Assembly: GCA_963553325.1 (NCBI GenBank)
Contig: CAUVOF010000014.1
Span: forward strand, 1 to 30,199
Direction of reading: 5' to 3'
DNA: 30,199 bases
Origin: Cardiobacterium sp963553325
GTDB lineage: Bacteria > Pseudomonadota > Gammaproteobacteria > Cardiobacteriales > Cardiobacteriaceae
The position numbers and the translations under genes were made by a program. A model generated the notes under the pieces. That model did not search any database and was not told where the DNA came from. It saw nothing but the letters and a program-made list of their open reading frames with translations. Positions within the stretch are counted from its first letter, which is position 1. The number at the start of each line of letters is the position of its first letter. Positions 1 through 8,159 of the stretch are shown one piece after another.

Positions 1-8
1 GCGGATGC

Positions 9-272
9 TCATCGGCGCGCAACCGCGTTTACCAGCAGCAAGATGAGGATGGCACCGAGTACCGAGCCGATAAACCCGGCGGGTTGGCCGATGCGATACC
101 AATGCAGCGCCTGGCCGATATAGCCCGCAACCACCGCACCGCCAATGCCAAGCAGGGTGGTAAAAATAAAGCCCATCGGGTCGCGCCCCGGATAGAAAAA
201 GCGGGCGACAAGGCCAACAAGGAAACCAATAACGATGGTGTAGATAAGACCTGAACCAATGTGAATAGTCAT
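9..272 (-). CDS. GlsB/YeaQ/YmgE-family small membrane protein
   Basis: An 87-residue, almost wholly hydrophobic protein with three predicted membrane segments and Gly-rich helices (GLVARFFYPGRDPMG, then TTLLGIGGAVVAGYIGQ, then GSVLGAILILLLVNAV). This is the pattern of the transglycosylase-associated / YeaQ family of inner-membrane proteins, which are often stress-induced and have no defined biochemical role. I chose the ATG at 272 because AGGAG sits 7 nt before it; an 11-codon upstream extension to 305 has no such site. The gene diverges from hemE and shares its intergenic region. The stop is only 8 bases from the window edge. Family assignment is fairly secure; function is unknown. Confidence 0.85.
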   Translation of the reverse strand: MTIHIGSGLIYTIVIGFLVGLVARFFYPGRDPMGFIFTTLLGIGGAVVAGYIGQALHWYRIGQPAGFIGSVLGAILILLLVNAVARR

Positions 273-324
273 AAAGCGCTCCTGTTTGTTGAAAGCGCCC
301 CGCACTATAACGGCGTGAAGCGGG

Positions 325-344
325 GGCGGTGTTACAATACCGCC
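325..344. promoter_or_regulatory. Inverted repeat around a possible hemE -10 box
   Basis: Perfect 6-bp arms GGCGGT and ACCGCC flank GTTACAAT. The TACAAT inside could be the hemE -10 hexamer, 22 bp before the start codon; no good -35 is visible upstream. It could be an operator or only a chance GC palindrome. Confidence 0.3.
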
Positions 345-365
345 ACGCTATCACAAGGATAATTC

Positions 366-1409
366 ATGAAAAACGACCTCTTGCTGCGCGTGTTGCGTGG
401 CGAACCCGTGCCGCGTACCCCCGTTTGGATGATGCGCCAAGCCGGGCGTTACTTACCTGAATACCGCGCCACCCGCGAGAAAGCGGGGCAGTTTATGACG
501 CTGTGCCGCACCCCGGAACTCGCCTGCGAAGTCACGCTGCAACCGCTTGAGCGCTTCCCGCTTGACGCTGCCATTCTCTTTTCCGACATCCTCACCATCC
601 CCGACGCGATGGGGTTGGGGCTGTCCTTCGTCCCCGGCGAAGGCCCGGCGTTTGACCGCCCGGTGCGTAGCCTTGCCGACGTACAGGCATTGCCCATCCC
701 CGACATGCACGACGACCTCGGCTACGTCATGAATGCCGTGCGCCTTATCCGTCGCGAACTCGACGGCCGCGTGCCGCTCATCGGCTTTGCCGGCAGCCCG
801 TGGACGCTTGCCACCTACATGATAGAAGGCCAGGCGAGCCGCGACTTTGCCCTTGCCAAAGCGATGCTCTACCAAGAGCCGCGCACCCTGCACCTCTTGC
901 TCGACAAACTGGCGAGCGCCGTTACCGCTTACCTGCTGGCGCAAATTGACGCGGGCGCGCAGGCGGTGATGATTTTCGACAGCTGGGGCGGCAGCCTCGC
1001 CTGGCAGGCGTACCGCGAAAACTCGCTTGCCTATATGCAGCGCATCATCAGCGGTATCGGCGACAAAGCGCCGGTCATCCTCTTCACCAAAGGCGGCGGC
1101 AACTGGCTGGAAATGATGAAAGACAGCGGCGCGGCCGCCGTTGGCCTCGACTGGACGACACCGCTGGCGCAGGCGCGGCGCATCCTCGGCGAAAACATCG
1201 CGCTGCAAGGCAACCTTGACCCCGCCATATTGCGCGCCAGCCCGGAAACCATCGAAAACGAAGTGCGCCGCGTGCTGGCCGACTACGGCTACGGCCACCG
1301 CCACATCTTCAACCTCGGCCACGGCATCACCCCGGACATCCCGCCCGAACACGCGGCAGCGATGATCGAAGCCGTGCACAAATACAGCCCCCAATACCAC
1401 AAGGAATAA
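366..1409 (+). CDS. hemE: Uroporphyrinogen decarboxylase
   Basis: A 347-residue protein of the usual HemE length. This cytoplasmic enzyme removes the four acetate carboxyls of uroporphyrinogen III to give coproporphyrinogen III in heme synthesis. The N-terminal family signature is visible (PVWMMRQAGRYLPEYR, about residues 18-33), as are FSDILTIPDAMGL with the catalytic Asp (about residue 80) and GFAGSPWTLATYMIEG (about residues 139-154). AAGGA lies 8 nt before the ATG. The next gene starts 2 nt after the stop, so hemE probably heads a three-gene operon that ends at the terminator at 2646-2682. The sequence looks complete and normal. Confidence 0.97.
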   Translation: MKNDLLLRVLRGEPVPRTPVWMMRQAGRYLPEYRATREKAGQFMTLCRTPELACEVTLQPLERFPLDAAILFSDILTIPDAMGLGLSFVPGEGPAFDRPVRSLADVQALPIPDMHDDLGYVMNAVRLIRRELDGRVPLIGFAGSPWTLATYMIEGQASRDFALAKAMLYQEPRTLHLLLDKLASAVTAYLLAQIDAGAQAVMIFDSWGGSLAWQAYRENSLAYMQRIISGIGDKAPVILFTKGGGNWLEMMKDSGAAAVGLDWTTPLAQARRILGENIALQGNLDPAILRASPETIENEVRRVLADYGYGHRHIFNLGHGITPDIPPEHAAAMIEAVHKYSPQYHKE

Positions 1410-1411
1410 CC

Positions 1412-1954
1412 ATGAGCATGACCTACTGGCTAATGAGCGAGCATGACACGCACAACCACGAAGACGACCTGCACGGCCTCTACTACTTCCAGCTCAACCT
1501 CGATGCCCTTTGCGAGAAACTCGGCATCACGCCGCTTTCCGAATACCTTGACGACAGCGAATTGCGCGAAGCATGGCTGGAAGACGAAGACAATCATGAC
1601 CTACTGGCAGAAGCAGGTGTCAGCAAAGAAGAATTGCTTGAGCCTGCCGTTTGGCACGACCCCGCCGAACTGCTCGCCGTCCTCGAAGCGCTGGAACGAC
1701 AAATAAAAACTGCACCGGACAGCCTCTACGAAACCGCCCGCGACGATGACTTTACAGACGACTTCGAAGAAGACGACGACGGTTGCGACTGCGGCCATGA
1801 GCACGAACACGACTACGACGACGATGATGAAGACGCAGACGACGTCATCAAACTCACCCCTGAACTCGTCCTCGCCGACATTGCCGCCCTCAAACCGCTG
1901 CTGCAAGACGCCATTAAACGCGACGAAAAAGTCCATTTGCGTATGTTAGGTTGA
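1412..1954 (+). CDS. Acidic Asp/His-rich protein, possibly metal-binding
   Basis: A 180-residue soluble protein I cannot assign to a named family. The N-terminus is His/Asp-rich (EHDTHNHEDD, residues 10-19). A helical middle part (about 25-105) contains the repeated-looking segments DDSELREAWLEDEDNHDLL and EELLEPAVWHDPAELL. A strongly acidic tract (about 111-144) contains CDCGHEHEHDYDDDD, and a helical C-terminus (about 145-180) ends in a basic tail. The Cys/His/Asp cluster could bind divalent metal; that is inference. The ATG at 1412 has AAGGA upstream and follows the hemE stop by 2 nt, implying coupled translation. In-frame ATGs at 1418 and 1433 are alternatives. The stop lies 29 nt before the next gene. 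Confidence 0.8.
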   Translation: MSMTYWLMSEHDTHNHEDDLHGLYYFQLNLDALCEKLGITPLSEYLDDSELREAWLEDEDNHDLLAEAGVSKEELLEPAVWHDPAELLAVLEALERQIKTAPDSLYETARDDDFTDDFEEDDDGCDCGHEHEHDYDDDDEDADDVIKLTPELVLADIAALKPLLQDAIKRDEKVHLRMLG

Positions 1955-1983
1955 AAATCAACGCGCCCGAAACCAGGAATCCC

Positions 1984-2580
1984 ATGAAACTCTATCTCAG
2001 CACCACTTCGCCCTACTCTCGCCTCGCCCTCATCGCCGCGCTGCGTAGCGACAAGCGCGAGCTGCAACTGCATTTCGTCCTGCCGTGGGAAAACCCGCAA
2101 GACCTCATCGCCGTCAATCCTTACAGCCAAATTCCGGCGCTGCTTTGCGACGACGGCAACGTTATCGGCGAAACCCTCATCATCATGCACTACCTCGACG
2201 ACCGCGTCCTGCGTGGCGGCGCTACCTGCGCCCGCGCCGCCTACGGCATGGCGACCATCAACCAGGCGGTGCGCGCCTTTTCCCTCAATATGCACCAACC
2301 GGCAAACAGCATCCCGCACCCGCATATCGCCCGCAGTCATGCCGCGCTTGCCCGCGCCCTGCCACGCGCGCCGCAGCTTGACCCCGCCTCCGGTGACTGG
2401 GGACACATCATCCTCGGCAGCGGCCTGAACTATGTGCGGATGCGCCTGCCCGACCTTTACGCCGCACACGTCAGTCGCGACAACCAAAGCGCTGTCGCTG
2501 CCTTCCTCGAACGCGACTTCATGCAAAAAACCGAAACGGCGCAGTTGGAAAGACGCCCCGCCCGCGTGGGTGAGTTGTAG
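1984..2580 (+). CDS. Glutathione S-transferase-like protein
   Basis: A 198-residue protein with an N-terminal thioredoxin-like GST domain. It starts MKLYLSTTSPYSR (beta-1 and the usual Ser/Tyr active-site turn) and has NPYSQIPALL around residue 50, with the cis-Pro of the glutathione site, then ETLIIMHYLDD around residues 65-75, where GSTs bind the gamma-glutamyl group. A helical C-terminal domain follows. The substrate cannot be read from sequence; many small bacterial GSTs have none known. I chose ATG 1984 (AGGA 6 nt upstream) over the TTG at 1951, which overlaps the previous stop. It is probably the last gene of the hemE operon. Confidence 0.85.
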   Translation: MKLYLSTTSPYSRLALIAALRSDKRELQLHFVLPWENPQDLIAVNPYSQIPALLCDDGNVIGETLIIMHYLDDRVLRGGATCARAAYGMATINQAVRAFSLNMHQPANSIPHPHIARSHAALARALPRAPQLDPASGDWGHIILGSGLNYVRMRLPDLYAAHVSRDNQSAVAAFLERDFMQKTETAQLERRPARVGEL

Positions 2581-2645
2581 GGCACACGCCATTGCTATTA
2601 TGCAGATAAGTAACTGTTTTAGATAAAAATCATCGTTTCTTTTGC

Positions 2646-2682
2646 TTGGCGGCAAGGTAATTTCCTTGCTGCCAATTTTTTT
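2646..2682 (+). terminator. Rho-independent terminator of the hemE operon
   Basis: A 12-bp stem (TTGGCGGCAAGG / CCTTGCTGCCAA, one mismatch) with a 6-nt loop is followed directly by seven T. It lies 66 nt after the GST-like gene stop and separates that operon from nrdG. Confidence 0.9.
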
Positions 2683-2757
2683 GCGCGTCATGTTTTCCCG
2701 CAGCCGCATAACGTCCATTTTTATCAATTGCCACACAAACGTTTAGCGAAATATCGA

Positions 2758-2804
2758 ACACAACATATTGCGTATTTACTGGGTAATACCTACCATATTT
2801 TGTG
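2758..2804 (+). promoter_or_regulatory. Tandem NrdR-box-like operators before nrdG
   Basis: Two sites resemble the NrdR consensus acaCwAtATaTwGtg. ACACAACATATTGCG at 2758-2772 matches 13 of 15 positions; CTACCATATTTTGTG at 2790-2804 matches 11 of 15. Their starts are 32 bp apart, about three helical turns, which is the arrangement known for NrdR pairs. A weak sigma-70 promoter fits between them: TTGCGT (2768-2773), 17-bp spacer, TACCAT (2791-2796). Each hexamer would then be covered by one box, which suits repression by NrdR when dATP is plentiful. The sites are seen; binding is inferred. Confidence 0.75.
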
Positions 2805-2867
2805 TTTTAGACCTGTTTGCGAGGCTATCGCATTCATGTCATTCAACAATTTTCAGGAGTGCCGTTC

Positions 2868-3317
2868 ATGCTGCGATTTGTTCACGAAGATGTGGTTTGG
2901 CAGGAAGTGCCGAACGAGGTGTCGCTCGCCTACACCATCGCCGGTTGTCCGCTGCGTTGCCCCGGTTGCCACAGCACCTACACCTGGAACCCGCAGCAGG
3001 GCGAGACGCTTTCGCCCGCCTATTTGCAGCAGCGCCTTGCCGACTACGCCGGACTGTTGTCCTGCGTGCTGTTTTTCGGTGGCGAATGGCAGGCGGCGGC
3101 ACTATTGGATTGCCTACGCACGGCGCGGGCGGCGGGCTTGAAAACCTGCCTCTACACCGGACTGGACGAAGTCCCCGCCGCGCTGATGGCGGAGCTGACG
3201 TTTGTGAAAACAGGCGCTTGGCACCGTGAGCGGGGCGGGTTGGACAGCCCCGACACCAATCAGCGCTTTATTCGTACCGCCGACGGCGCGGTACTCAACC
3301 ATTTATTTTGGAGATGA
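2868..3317 (+). CDS. nrdG: Anaerobic ribonucleotide reductase activating protein (radical SAM)
   Basis: A 149-residue radical-SAM activase. The CxxxCxxC cluster motif is at Cys27, Cys31 and Cys34 (GCPLRCPGCHSTYTW), followed by the Gly-rich VLFFGGEW segment around residues 62-69. It uses SAM and a 4Fe-4S cluster to make the glycyl radical on the reductase encoded next. The short length, and the order activase before reductase (reverse of E. coli nrdDG), resemble the divergent NrdG3 type paired with the Bdellovibrio-like NrdD. That subfamily call is from memory. I chose ATG 2868 because AGGAG lies about 9 nt upstream; an upstream in-frame extension lacks support. The stop overlaps the nrdD start region. 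Confidence 0.9.
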   Translation: MLRFVHEDVVWQEVPNEVSLAYTIAGCPLRCPGCHSTYTWNPQQGETLSPAYLQQRLADYAGLLSCVLFFGGEWQAAALLDCLRTARAAGLKTCLYTGLDEVPAALMAELTFVKTGAWHRERGGLDSPDTNQRFIRTADGAVLNHLFWR

Positions 3318-3322
3318 TGACG

Positions 3323-5131
3323 ATGCTACGCTTAACCCCCGAACAAATTCAGCAAAAACTGGACTTTATGGACGACTACGTGCGCGCGCACAACGCCGCC
3401 GACGGCTCAAAACTCGACGCCAATGCCAACGTTACGCAAAAAAACATGGCGACGCTCGAAGCCGAGCTGATGAAAGACCTGATGATTCAGGTGAATCGCG
3501 CCCAAGTCAGCCGCAAAATCCGCGAGATATTTGGCGAAGAAACCGCCGCCGAATACGTCCGCCAAATCGAGGCGCATGAAATCTACGTGCATGACGAAAC
3601 CAGCCTCAAGCCCTACTGCGTTTCCGTTTCGATGTATCCCTTCCTGCGCGACGGCATGACCAAGCTCGGCGGCGAATCCGGCGCACCGCAGCACCTCGCT
3701 TCCTTCTGCGGTTCGTTCGTCAATTTCGTCTTTGCCGTCAGCGCGCAATTTGCCGGGGCGGTTGCCACCGTCGAATTCCTCACCTACTTCGACTACTTCG
3801 CGCGCAAAGATTACGGCGACGACTACCTGCGCACCCACGAAAAAGACATCGCCAACCACCTGCAACACGTCGTCTATGCCATCAACCAGCCCGCGGCCGC
3901 GCGCGGCTACCAGAGCGCCTTTTGGAACATCTCCATCTACGACCAGCACTACTTCGAGGCGATGTTTGGCGACTTCGTCTTCCCCGATTTCACGCACCCG
4001 AACTGGCAAAGCGTCGCCGCGCTGCAAAACTACTTCCTCAAATGGTTCAACGCCGAACGCAAGCGCGCCATCCTCACCTTCCCGGTGGTTACCGTCGCCA
4101 TGCTCACCGACAACAAACGCTGCAAGGACGCCGCCTTTGCCGAACACATCGCGGGCGAACTCGCCGCCGGCAACGCCTTCTTCATCTACCTCTCCGACAA
4201 CCCCGACTCGCTCGCCTCCTGCTGCCGCCTGCGCAACGCCATCGAAGACCGCACCTTCTCCTACACCCTCGGCGCGGGCGGCGTCGCCACCGGCTCAATA
4301 AACGTCATCACCATCAATATGAACCGCCTGGTGCAAGACGGGCGCGACCTGCTGACCGAAGTCGAAAAAATCCACCGCTACCAGTACGCCTACCGCAAGC
4401 TGATGGAAGACTACCTTGCCGCTGGCATGCTTACCGTCTATGACGCCGGCTTCATCACCCTCGACAAGCAATACCTGACCATCGGCATCAACGGCATGGC
4501 GGAAGCCGCCGAATCACAAGGCATCACCGTCGGTAACAACCCGCAATATCTCGCTTTCGTCCAGGAAAAACTGAAAACCATCTACCACGCCAACCAGCGG
4601 GCGAGCGCCGCATACGGCGTGCGCTACAACACCGAATTCGTGCCGGCAGAAAACCTCGGCGTGAAAAACGCCAGCTGGGACAAACGCGACGGCTACCAAG
4701 TGCCGCGCGACTGCTACAACTCCTACTTCTACCTCGTCGAAGACGACCACCGCACCAACGCCCTCGACAAATTCATCCTGCACGGACGCGAACTCATCGA
4801 CTGGCTCGACGGCGGCTCGGCGCTGCATCTGAACCTCGACGAAGCATTAAGCCAGGAAGGCTACCGCAAACTGCTTGACATCGCGGCGAACACCGGCTGC
4901 AACTACTTCTGTATCAACGTGCGCATCACCATCTGCAACGAATGTGAACATATCGACAAACGCACCCTGACCGCTTGCAGCGCCTGCGGTTCACACAACA
5001 TCGACTACGGCACGCGCGTCATCGGCTACCTCAAGCGCGTCTCTGCCTTCAGCGCCGGACGCCGCAAAGAACACGGCCTGCGCCACTACCACCGCGAACG
5101 CGCGGAGAACGAAAAAGGCGCGGCGGCATAG
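3323..5131 (+). CDS. nrdD: Anaerobic (class III) ribonucleoside-triphosphate reductase
   Basis: A 602-residue glycyl-radical enzyme that makes deoxyribonucleotides without oxygen. Visible features are the active-site loop LASCCRLRN with Cys300/Cys301, a C-terminal zinc site of two CxxC pairs (Cys538/541 and Cys552/555), and the radical loop TRVIGYLKR with Gly568 near the C-terminus. It lacks room for a full N-terminal ATP-cone, so it is shorter than E. coli NrdD (about 712 residues) and fits the divergent Bdellovibrio-type NrdD. The start is uncertain: ATG 3323 has GGAG at 3310-3313, about 9 nt upstream. ATGs at 3314 and 3317 overlap the nrdG stop and would add two or three residues. Translation is coupled to nrdG. 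Confidence 0.95.
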   Translation: MLRLTPEQIQQKLDFMDDYVRAHNAADGSKLDANANVTQKNMATLEAELMKDLMIQVNRAQVSRKIREIFGEETAAEYVRQIEAHEIYVHDETSLKPYCVSVSMYPFLRDGMTKLGGESGAPQHLASFCGSFVNFVFAVSAQFAGAVATVEFLTYFDYFARKDYGDDYLRTHEKDIANHLQHVVYAINQPAAARGYQSAFWNISIYDQHYFEAMFGDFVFPDFTHPNWQSVAALQNYFLKWFNAERKRAILTFPVVTVAMLTDNKRCKDAAFAEHIAGELAAGNAFFIYLSDNPDSLASCCRLRNAIEDRTFSYTLGAGGVATGSINVITINMNRLVQDGRDLLTEVEKIHRYQYAYRKLMEDYLAAGMLTVYDAGFITLDKQYLTIGINGMAEAAESQGITVGNNPQYLAFVQEKLKTIYHANQRASAAYGVRYNTEFVPAENLGVKNASWDKRDGYQVPRDCYNSYFYLVEDDHRTNALDKFILHGRELIDWLDGGSALHLNLDEALSQEGYRKLLDIAANTGCNYFCINVRITICNECEHIDKRTLTACSACGSHNIDYGTRVIGYLKRVSAFSAGRRKEHGLRHYHRERAENEKGAAA

Positions 5132-5171
5132 AATACCGATGAAATAGCCATAAATCGCCAATGCAGAAATA

Positions 5172-5201
5172 AAAAACCCCGCCAAAGTAGCGGGGTTTTT
5201 T
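5172..5201. terminator. Bidirectional terminator between nrdD and the pilin operon
   Basis: An 11-bp A/T-flanked GC stem (AAAAACCCCGC / GCGGGGTTTTT) with a 7-nt loop has T runs on both strands. It lies between the convergent ends of nrdD (5131) and pilE (5216) and can serve both operons. Confidence 0.92.
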
Positions 5202-5215
5202 ATATTTTAGAGATT

Positions 5216-5695
5216 TTATTTAGACCAGCAATCTATCGAAACAGGATCGCGACTACCGGCAGCAGGTGGTGTAGCTGTTTTTGAAGCCATTTTTGCACCA
5301 CTTTGGTCATAGAAGAAATAAGGGCAATCCTTATCTCGTTGTCCCTGGAGACCCACAGCTGCAGCCTGAATAACATACCCTGTTTCCGTAATGGAACCAC
5401 TTACAAAAGTGATGTCATAGCGTTTATCACCAGCTGCAGGAACCCTATCCAGTTTCCAGTTTTTTATTGCAGCATCCGAAAGATTCGTCTTATCGGCCAG
5501 AATCTTATAATTACGGGTAACGCGATAATTCTGTTCGATTTGACTCGCGACTGCTTGCAAAGTATCTCTCGCCTCTACACGCTGCGCACGAACGGTATAT
5601 TGTATATAACTTGGTATTGCGATAGCCATCAATACACCTATGATAGCAACAACAATCAACATTTCTAACAAAGAAAAACCTTTATATGCATTCAT
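5216..5695 (-). CDS. pilE: Type IV pilus minor pilin, PilE-like
   Basis: A 159-residue prepilin. The class III leader MNAYKG is cut before Phe by the prepilin peptidase; FSLLEMLIVVAIIGVLMAIAIPSY then carries the +5 Glu and forms the N-terminal helix that anchors the subunit in the membrane and pilus core. The C-terminal part has the Cys pair (KDCPYF and SIDCWSK) expected for a pilin D-loop. It resembles the minor pilin PilE that closes the minor-pilin operon of Pseudomonas more than a major pilin. The ATG overlaps the upstream stop (ATGA), with GGGAG about 9 nt before it. It is last in the operon; the shared terminator follows. Confidence 0.85.
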   Translation of the reverse strand: MNAYKGFSLLEMLIVVAIIGVLMAIAIPSYIQYTVRAQRVEARDTLQAVASQIEQNYRVTRNYKILADKTNLSDAAIKNWKLDRVPAAGDKRYDITFVSGSITETGYVIQAAAVGLQGQRDKDCPYFFYDQSGAKMASKTATPPAAGSRDPVSIDCWSK

Positions 5696-6192
5696 TCACT
5701 ACTCTCCCTTAAACGCCCACCTGAAGAAATACTCAATTTTGAAGTGCGTGCATTATTCTTTATTGTTAAAGAAGCACCAGCATTAACATCCACACGACCA
5801 TTACCGAAAAAAATCAACTTTCCATTAAAACCAGAAGGTTCTAATTCAATGCTAATATTTTTATCAATAAGAACATTATCTTGCAAGATATCAACTTTAT
5901 TACCTTCTTTATGCAAGACGAGCCAACCGTTGGAAAAATTGCTCTGATTACTACACTCCTTACCTGTAGAATCCGCAGAACAGAAAATTACACCATCTTT
6001 TAAACGTAGAGCTTCACTTTGCGCAAAATAAAAAGCACTTTTCCATTCATTAAGAACAGATCTTACTTTCTGTTTATCCATAAAATTACGATAACTAGGT
6101 GCAGCCATTCCAACTAGAATACCTAAAATAGCTACAGTAACCATAAGCTCTAGCAATGTAAATCCCTTCAACCTTTTTTTAGGATTCAGCAT
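5692..6192 (-). CDS. fimT: Minor pilin of the GspH/FimT family
   Basis: A 166-residue prepilin with leader MLNPKKRLKG, then FTLLELMVTVAILGILVGMAAPSY with Glu at +5. The C-terminal pattern GRVDVNAGASLTI ... SKLSISSGGRLRE is typical of the GspH/FimT beta domain, as in FimT and FimU. FimU-type pilins help build the pilus tip complex with PilV, W, X and Y1, and FimT-type ones have been tied to DNA binding in transformation; sequence alone does not separate the two roles. AGGAG lies 7 nt before the ATG. It overlaps pilE by 4 nt and follows pilX by 9 nt. Confidence 0.85.
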   Translation of the reverse strand: MLNPKKRLKGFTLLELMVTVAILGILVGMAAPSYRNFMDKQKVRSVLNEWKSAFYFAQSEALRLKDGVIFCSADSTGKECSNQSNFSNGWLVLHKEGNKVDILQDNVLIDKNISIELEPSGFNGKLIFFGNGRVDVNAGASLTIKNNARTSKLSISSGGRLRESSE

Positions 6193-6201
6193 AATATTCT
6201 C

Positions 6202-6963
6202 CTAGCCATTCAAGACATAAATTGTCTGCATCATAGCATTAGTAGTATTAACATTAGAACCACCTTGACCATTACCAAAACCAACGGCAGTAATACGGAA
6301 TACAACAACATCAGCACTTTTTAGGTCTAATTTTTCGCCCGAAAAATCCATATCTTTTAATTCTCCGGCGAGAAAGCGCTCTATCACAAATCTTGGTTTT
6401 AATCCAGATGAAGTATCACATGTATTACACTCAATAGATTGAAGCGTATTATTTGCCCTCGCATTAAGCTGTTTGCTCGTGAATTCTACTGATTTTGCGT
6501 TATTGCTCCAATTAACACAAGTCCAAAAAGGTCTACAACTCGAGTAACTATTTTTAACGTAAGAATAAGTATATATTCCTTGTTCTAAGAAATTTCTTTG
6601 TCCAATCTTATCAAGTGCCGTTTTGAGATCATTATCCTTTAGTTTCCATAAGGCATTAGCCATTTCTGCCGGATTTTTCTCTTCACAGCCATCATCTGTA
6701 CTACCTGCGCCTCCTGATTTTTTACAAAATGATAATCCTTGCTCAAGAATATATTTTTCAGCATACCGGATTGCACTTTTTGCGGATTGACGCGCAGTTA
6801 CCATTTCATAATCTACTCCCGCTTTACGCTCTTCCAAACGAGAAGAAGTCATTACGAACCTAACAATACCCAGCAAAATAAGTAGAAAAACAAGGCAGCT
6901 AAGTAATACGACACCACTTTCCTTGCTAGACAATGGCAATTTCTTTTTTATATCTCTTTTCAT
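6202..6963 (-). CDS. pilX: Minor pilin / assembly protein, PilX-like
   Basis: A 253-residue protein with a basic, 17-residue leader ending SG, then VVLLSCLVFLLILLGIVRFV. It lacks the +5 Glu that other pilins carry, as do PilX and GspK-type tip pilins. The C-terminal part contains KPRFVIERF and VFRITAVGFG near the end, a pattern seen in PilX homologues. Several Cys in the middle region (SFCKK, GCEEK, SSCRPFWTCVN, ECNTCD) probably form periplasmic disulfides. AGGA lies 7 nt before the ATG. It lies 10 nt after pilW and 9 nt before fimT in the same operon. Confidence 0.82.
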   Translation of the reverse strand: MKRDIKKKLPLSSKESGVVLLSCLVFLLILLGIVRFVMTSSRLEERKAGVDYEMVTARQSAKSAIRYAEKYILEQGLSFCKKSGGAGSTDDGCEEKNPAEMANALWKLKDNDLKTALDKIGQRNFLEQGIYTYSYVKNSYSSCRPFWTCVNWSNNAKSVEFTSKQLNARANNTLQSIECNTCDTSSGLKPRFVIERFLAGELKDMDFSGEKLDLKSADVVVFRITAVGFGNGQGGSNVNTTNAMMQTIYVLNG

Positions 6964-6973
6964 CTTTTTATCC

Positions 6974-8146
6974 TCATTTCTTATATTTAGGTAACTCCGG
7001 CATATACAAACTATTAGGCATGCTAATTACTTGTACATAACGTTTATAATAGCGTGAATCATCATTATTTCTAGCTGTATCTGGCTTAAACGCAGCCTTA
7101 GCATCAGTATCATTAATATTTTGTCGTGCGCAAGTTGGAACTGTATCTTGAATATTAGAAAAAGCAGATTCTCTAGTTCCATCAGTAGGTTCTACGGCAA
7201 CAATTAAACAGACCTCAATGCCGACAACACTGGCCCATTTCAAGCTTGCCTCATTTACATCTTCTACTTTAGCAGCAGGTAAATAAGTTAAAGTCTCTAA
7301 GCCGCTCGTAGCATCTTCCAGCTTAACTCTTTCCCCAGCAGCTGTTTTATTATCAGGAGTTATTAGGTAGCGGAAAGTCATTTCTTCAACACCCTCTACA
7401 ATACTTTGCCATTCGCCAACACTACTGCTACAACCGAAACTACCTACTTTATTATTTGTATTACCAATATTAGTACTACCTTCACGTACTGAATAGCGAT
7501 TAATCACTAAACCATCTTTATCAGTTATTTTTCTACCAATACAGTCTCTACCCGCTCCACTAAAGCTATTATCTTGTTCCTGAACTCTAAAAGCCAAGGA
7601 TCTAGATGGCGCAGTAGCAATATTAGAATTCTCCTGCGCCTGAATACTATCAGGAGCGTAAGATTGATAGCTCATTTGTATGGATTGCCGTAGACTAAAA
7701 TTATTACCACGGCACTGCGCCAAATTTCCCAAACTAGGGTTTGCATCACTAAAGTTACTATTACAGCCAATAAGAGGAATTACTTTTCCTTTAGTAAATT
7801 TACCTAGTGGTGTAGCCTCATCTAGTTTGGCATTCAAATTCGCAGTCTGTCTTGCATAAATTGCCAACACTTGAGGGTCTTCCGTATCAAAGGCCGCCTG
7901 GGCTGCGGCTGCACTAGAAAAAGGATCAATATATCCTGCATTATGAATATCGTATTCTAATCTATTAATAACTTGTCGAATAACTTCATCTAGATTTTCT
8001 GAGGTAGAACGCTGTTTGGAAGATTGGTTAGCTGTTGTAAAAACAGTTACCAATCCTATTAAGAGGAGTATCCCCAAGACCATTGCTACCATTAGTTCCA
8101 ATAGCGAAAGACCTTTCTGTCTTTGTAAAAATAATTTCGCTTTCAT
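6974..8146 (-). CDS. pilW: Type IV pilus assembly protein, PilW-like
   Basis: A 390-residue prepilin-like protein. Leader MKAKLFLQRQKG is followed by LSLLELMVAMVLGILLLIGLVTVF, with the +5 Glu, and a long periplasmic domain. PilW acts in the minor-pilin tip complex together with PilV, PilX and PilY1. I chose ATG 8146, which places the cleavage site at the normal distance and has AAGGT upstream; a 21-codon upstream extension would bury the leader. The typical PilW-like segment YDIHNAGYIDP follows the helix (about residues 67-77). The gene starts 13 nt after the pilV stop. Codons are A/T-rich compared with flanking genes. Confidence 0.85.
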   Translation of the reverse strand: MKAKLFLQRQKGLSLLELMVAMVLGILLLIGLVTVFTTANQSSKQRSTSENLDEVIRQVINRLEYDIHNAGYIDPFSSAAAAQAAFDTEDPQVLAIYARQTANLNAKLDEATPLGKFTKGKVIPLIGCNSNFSDANPSLGNLAQCRGNNFSLRQSIQMSYQSYAPDSIQAQENSNIATAPSRSLAFRVQEQDNSFSGAGRDCIGRKITDKDGLVINRYSVREGSTNIGNTNNKVGSFGCSSSVGEWQSIVEGVEEMTFRYLITPDNKTAAGERVKLEDATSGLETLTYLPAAKVEDVNEASLKWASVVGIEVCLIVAVEPTDGTRESAFSNIQDTVPTCARQNINDTDAKAAFKPDTARNNDDSRYYKRYVQVISMPNSLYMPELPKYKK

Positions 8147-8159
8147 TATGCATATACCT

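Noticed and set aside
453..1400. Long minus-strand ORF (315 codons) inside hemE
   Set aside because: It is an antisense shadow in G+C-rich DNA; the plus strand encodes a textbook HemE.
2619..2633. FNR-like site (TAGAT-N4-ATCAT) before nrdG
   Set aside because: Two mismatches in the ten key bases, and it lies upstream of the hemE operon terminator, about 240 bp from nrdG.
1813..2736. Minus-strand ORF of 307 codons over the acidic protein and GST-like genes
   Set aside because: It crosses two coupled plus-strand genes and the terminator at 2646-2682 and has no recognisable domain.
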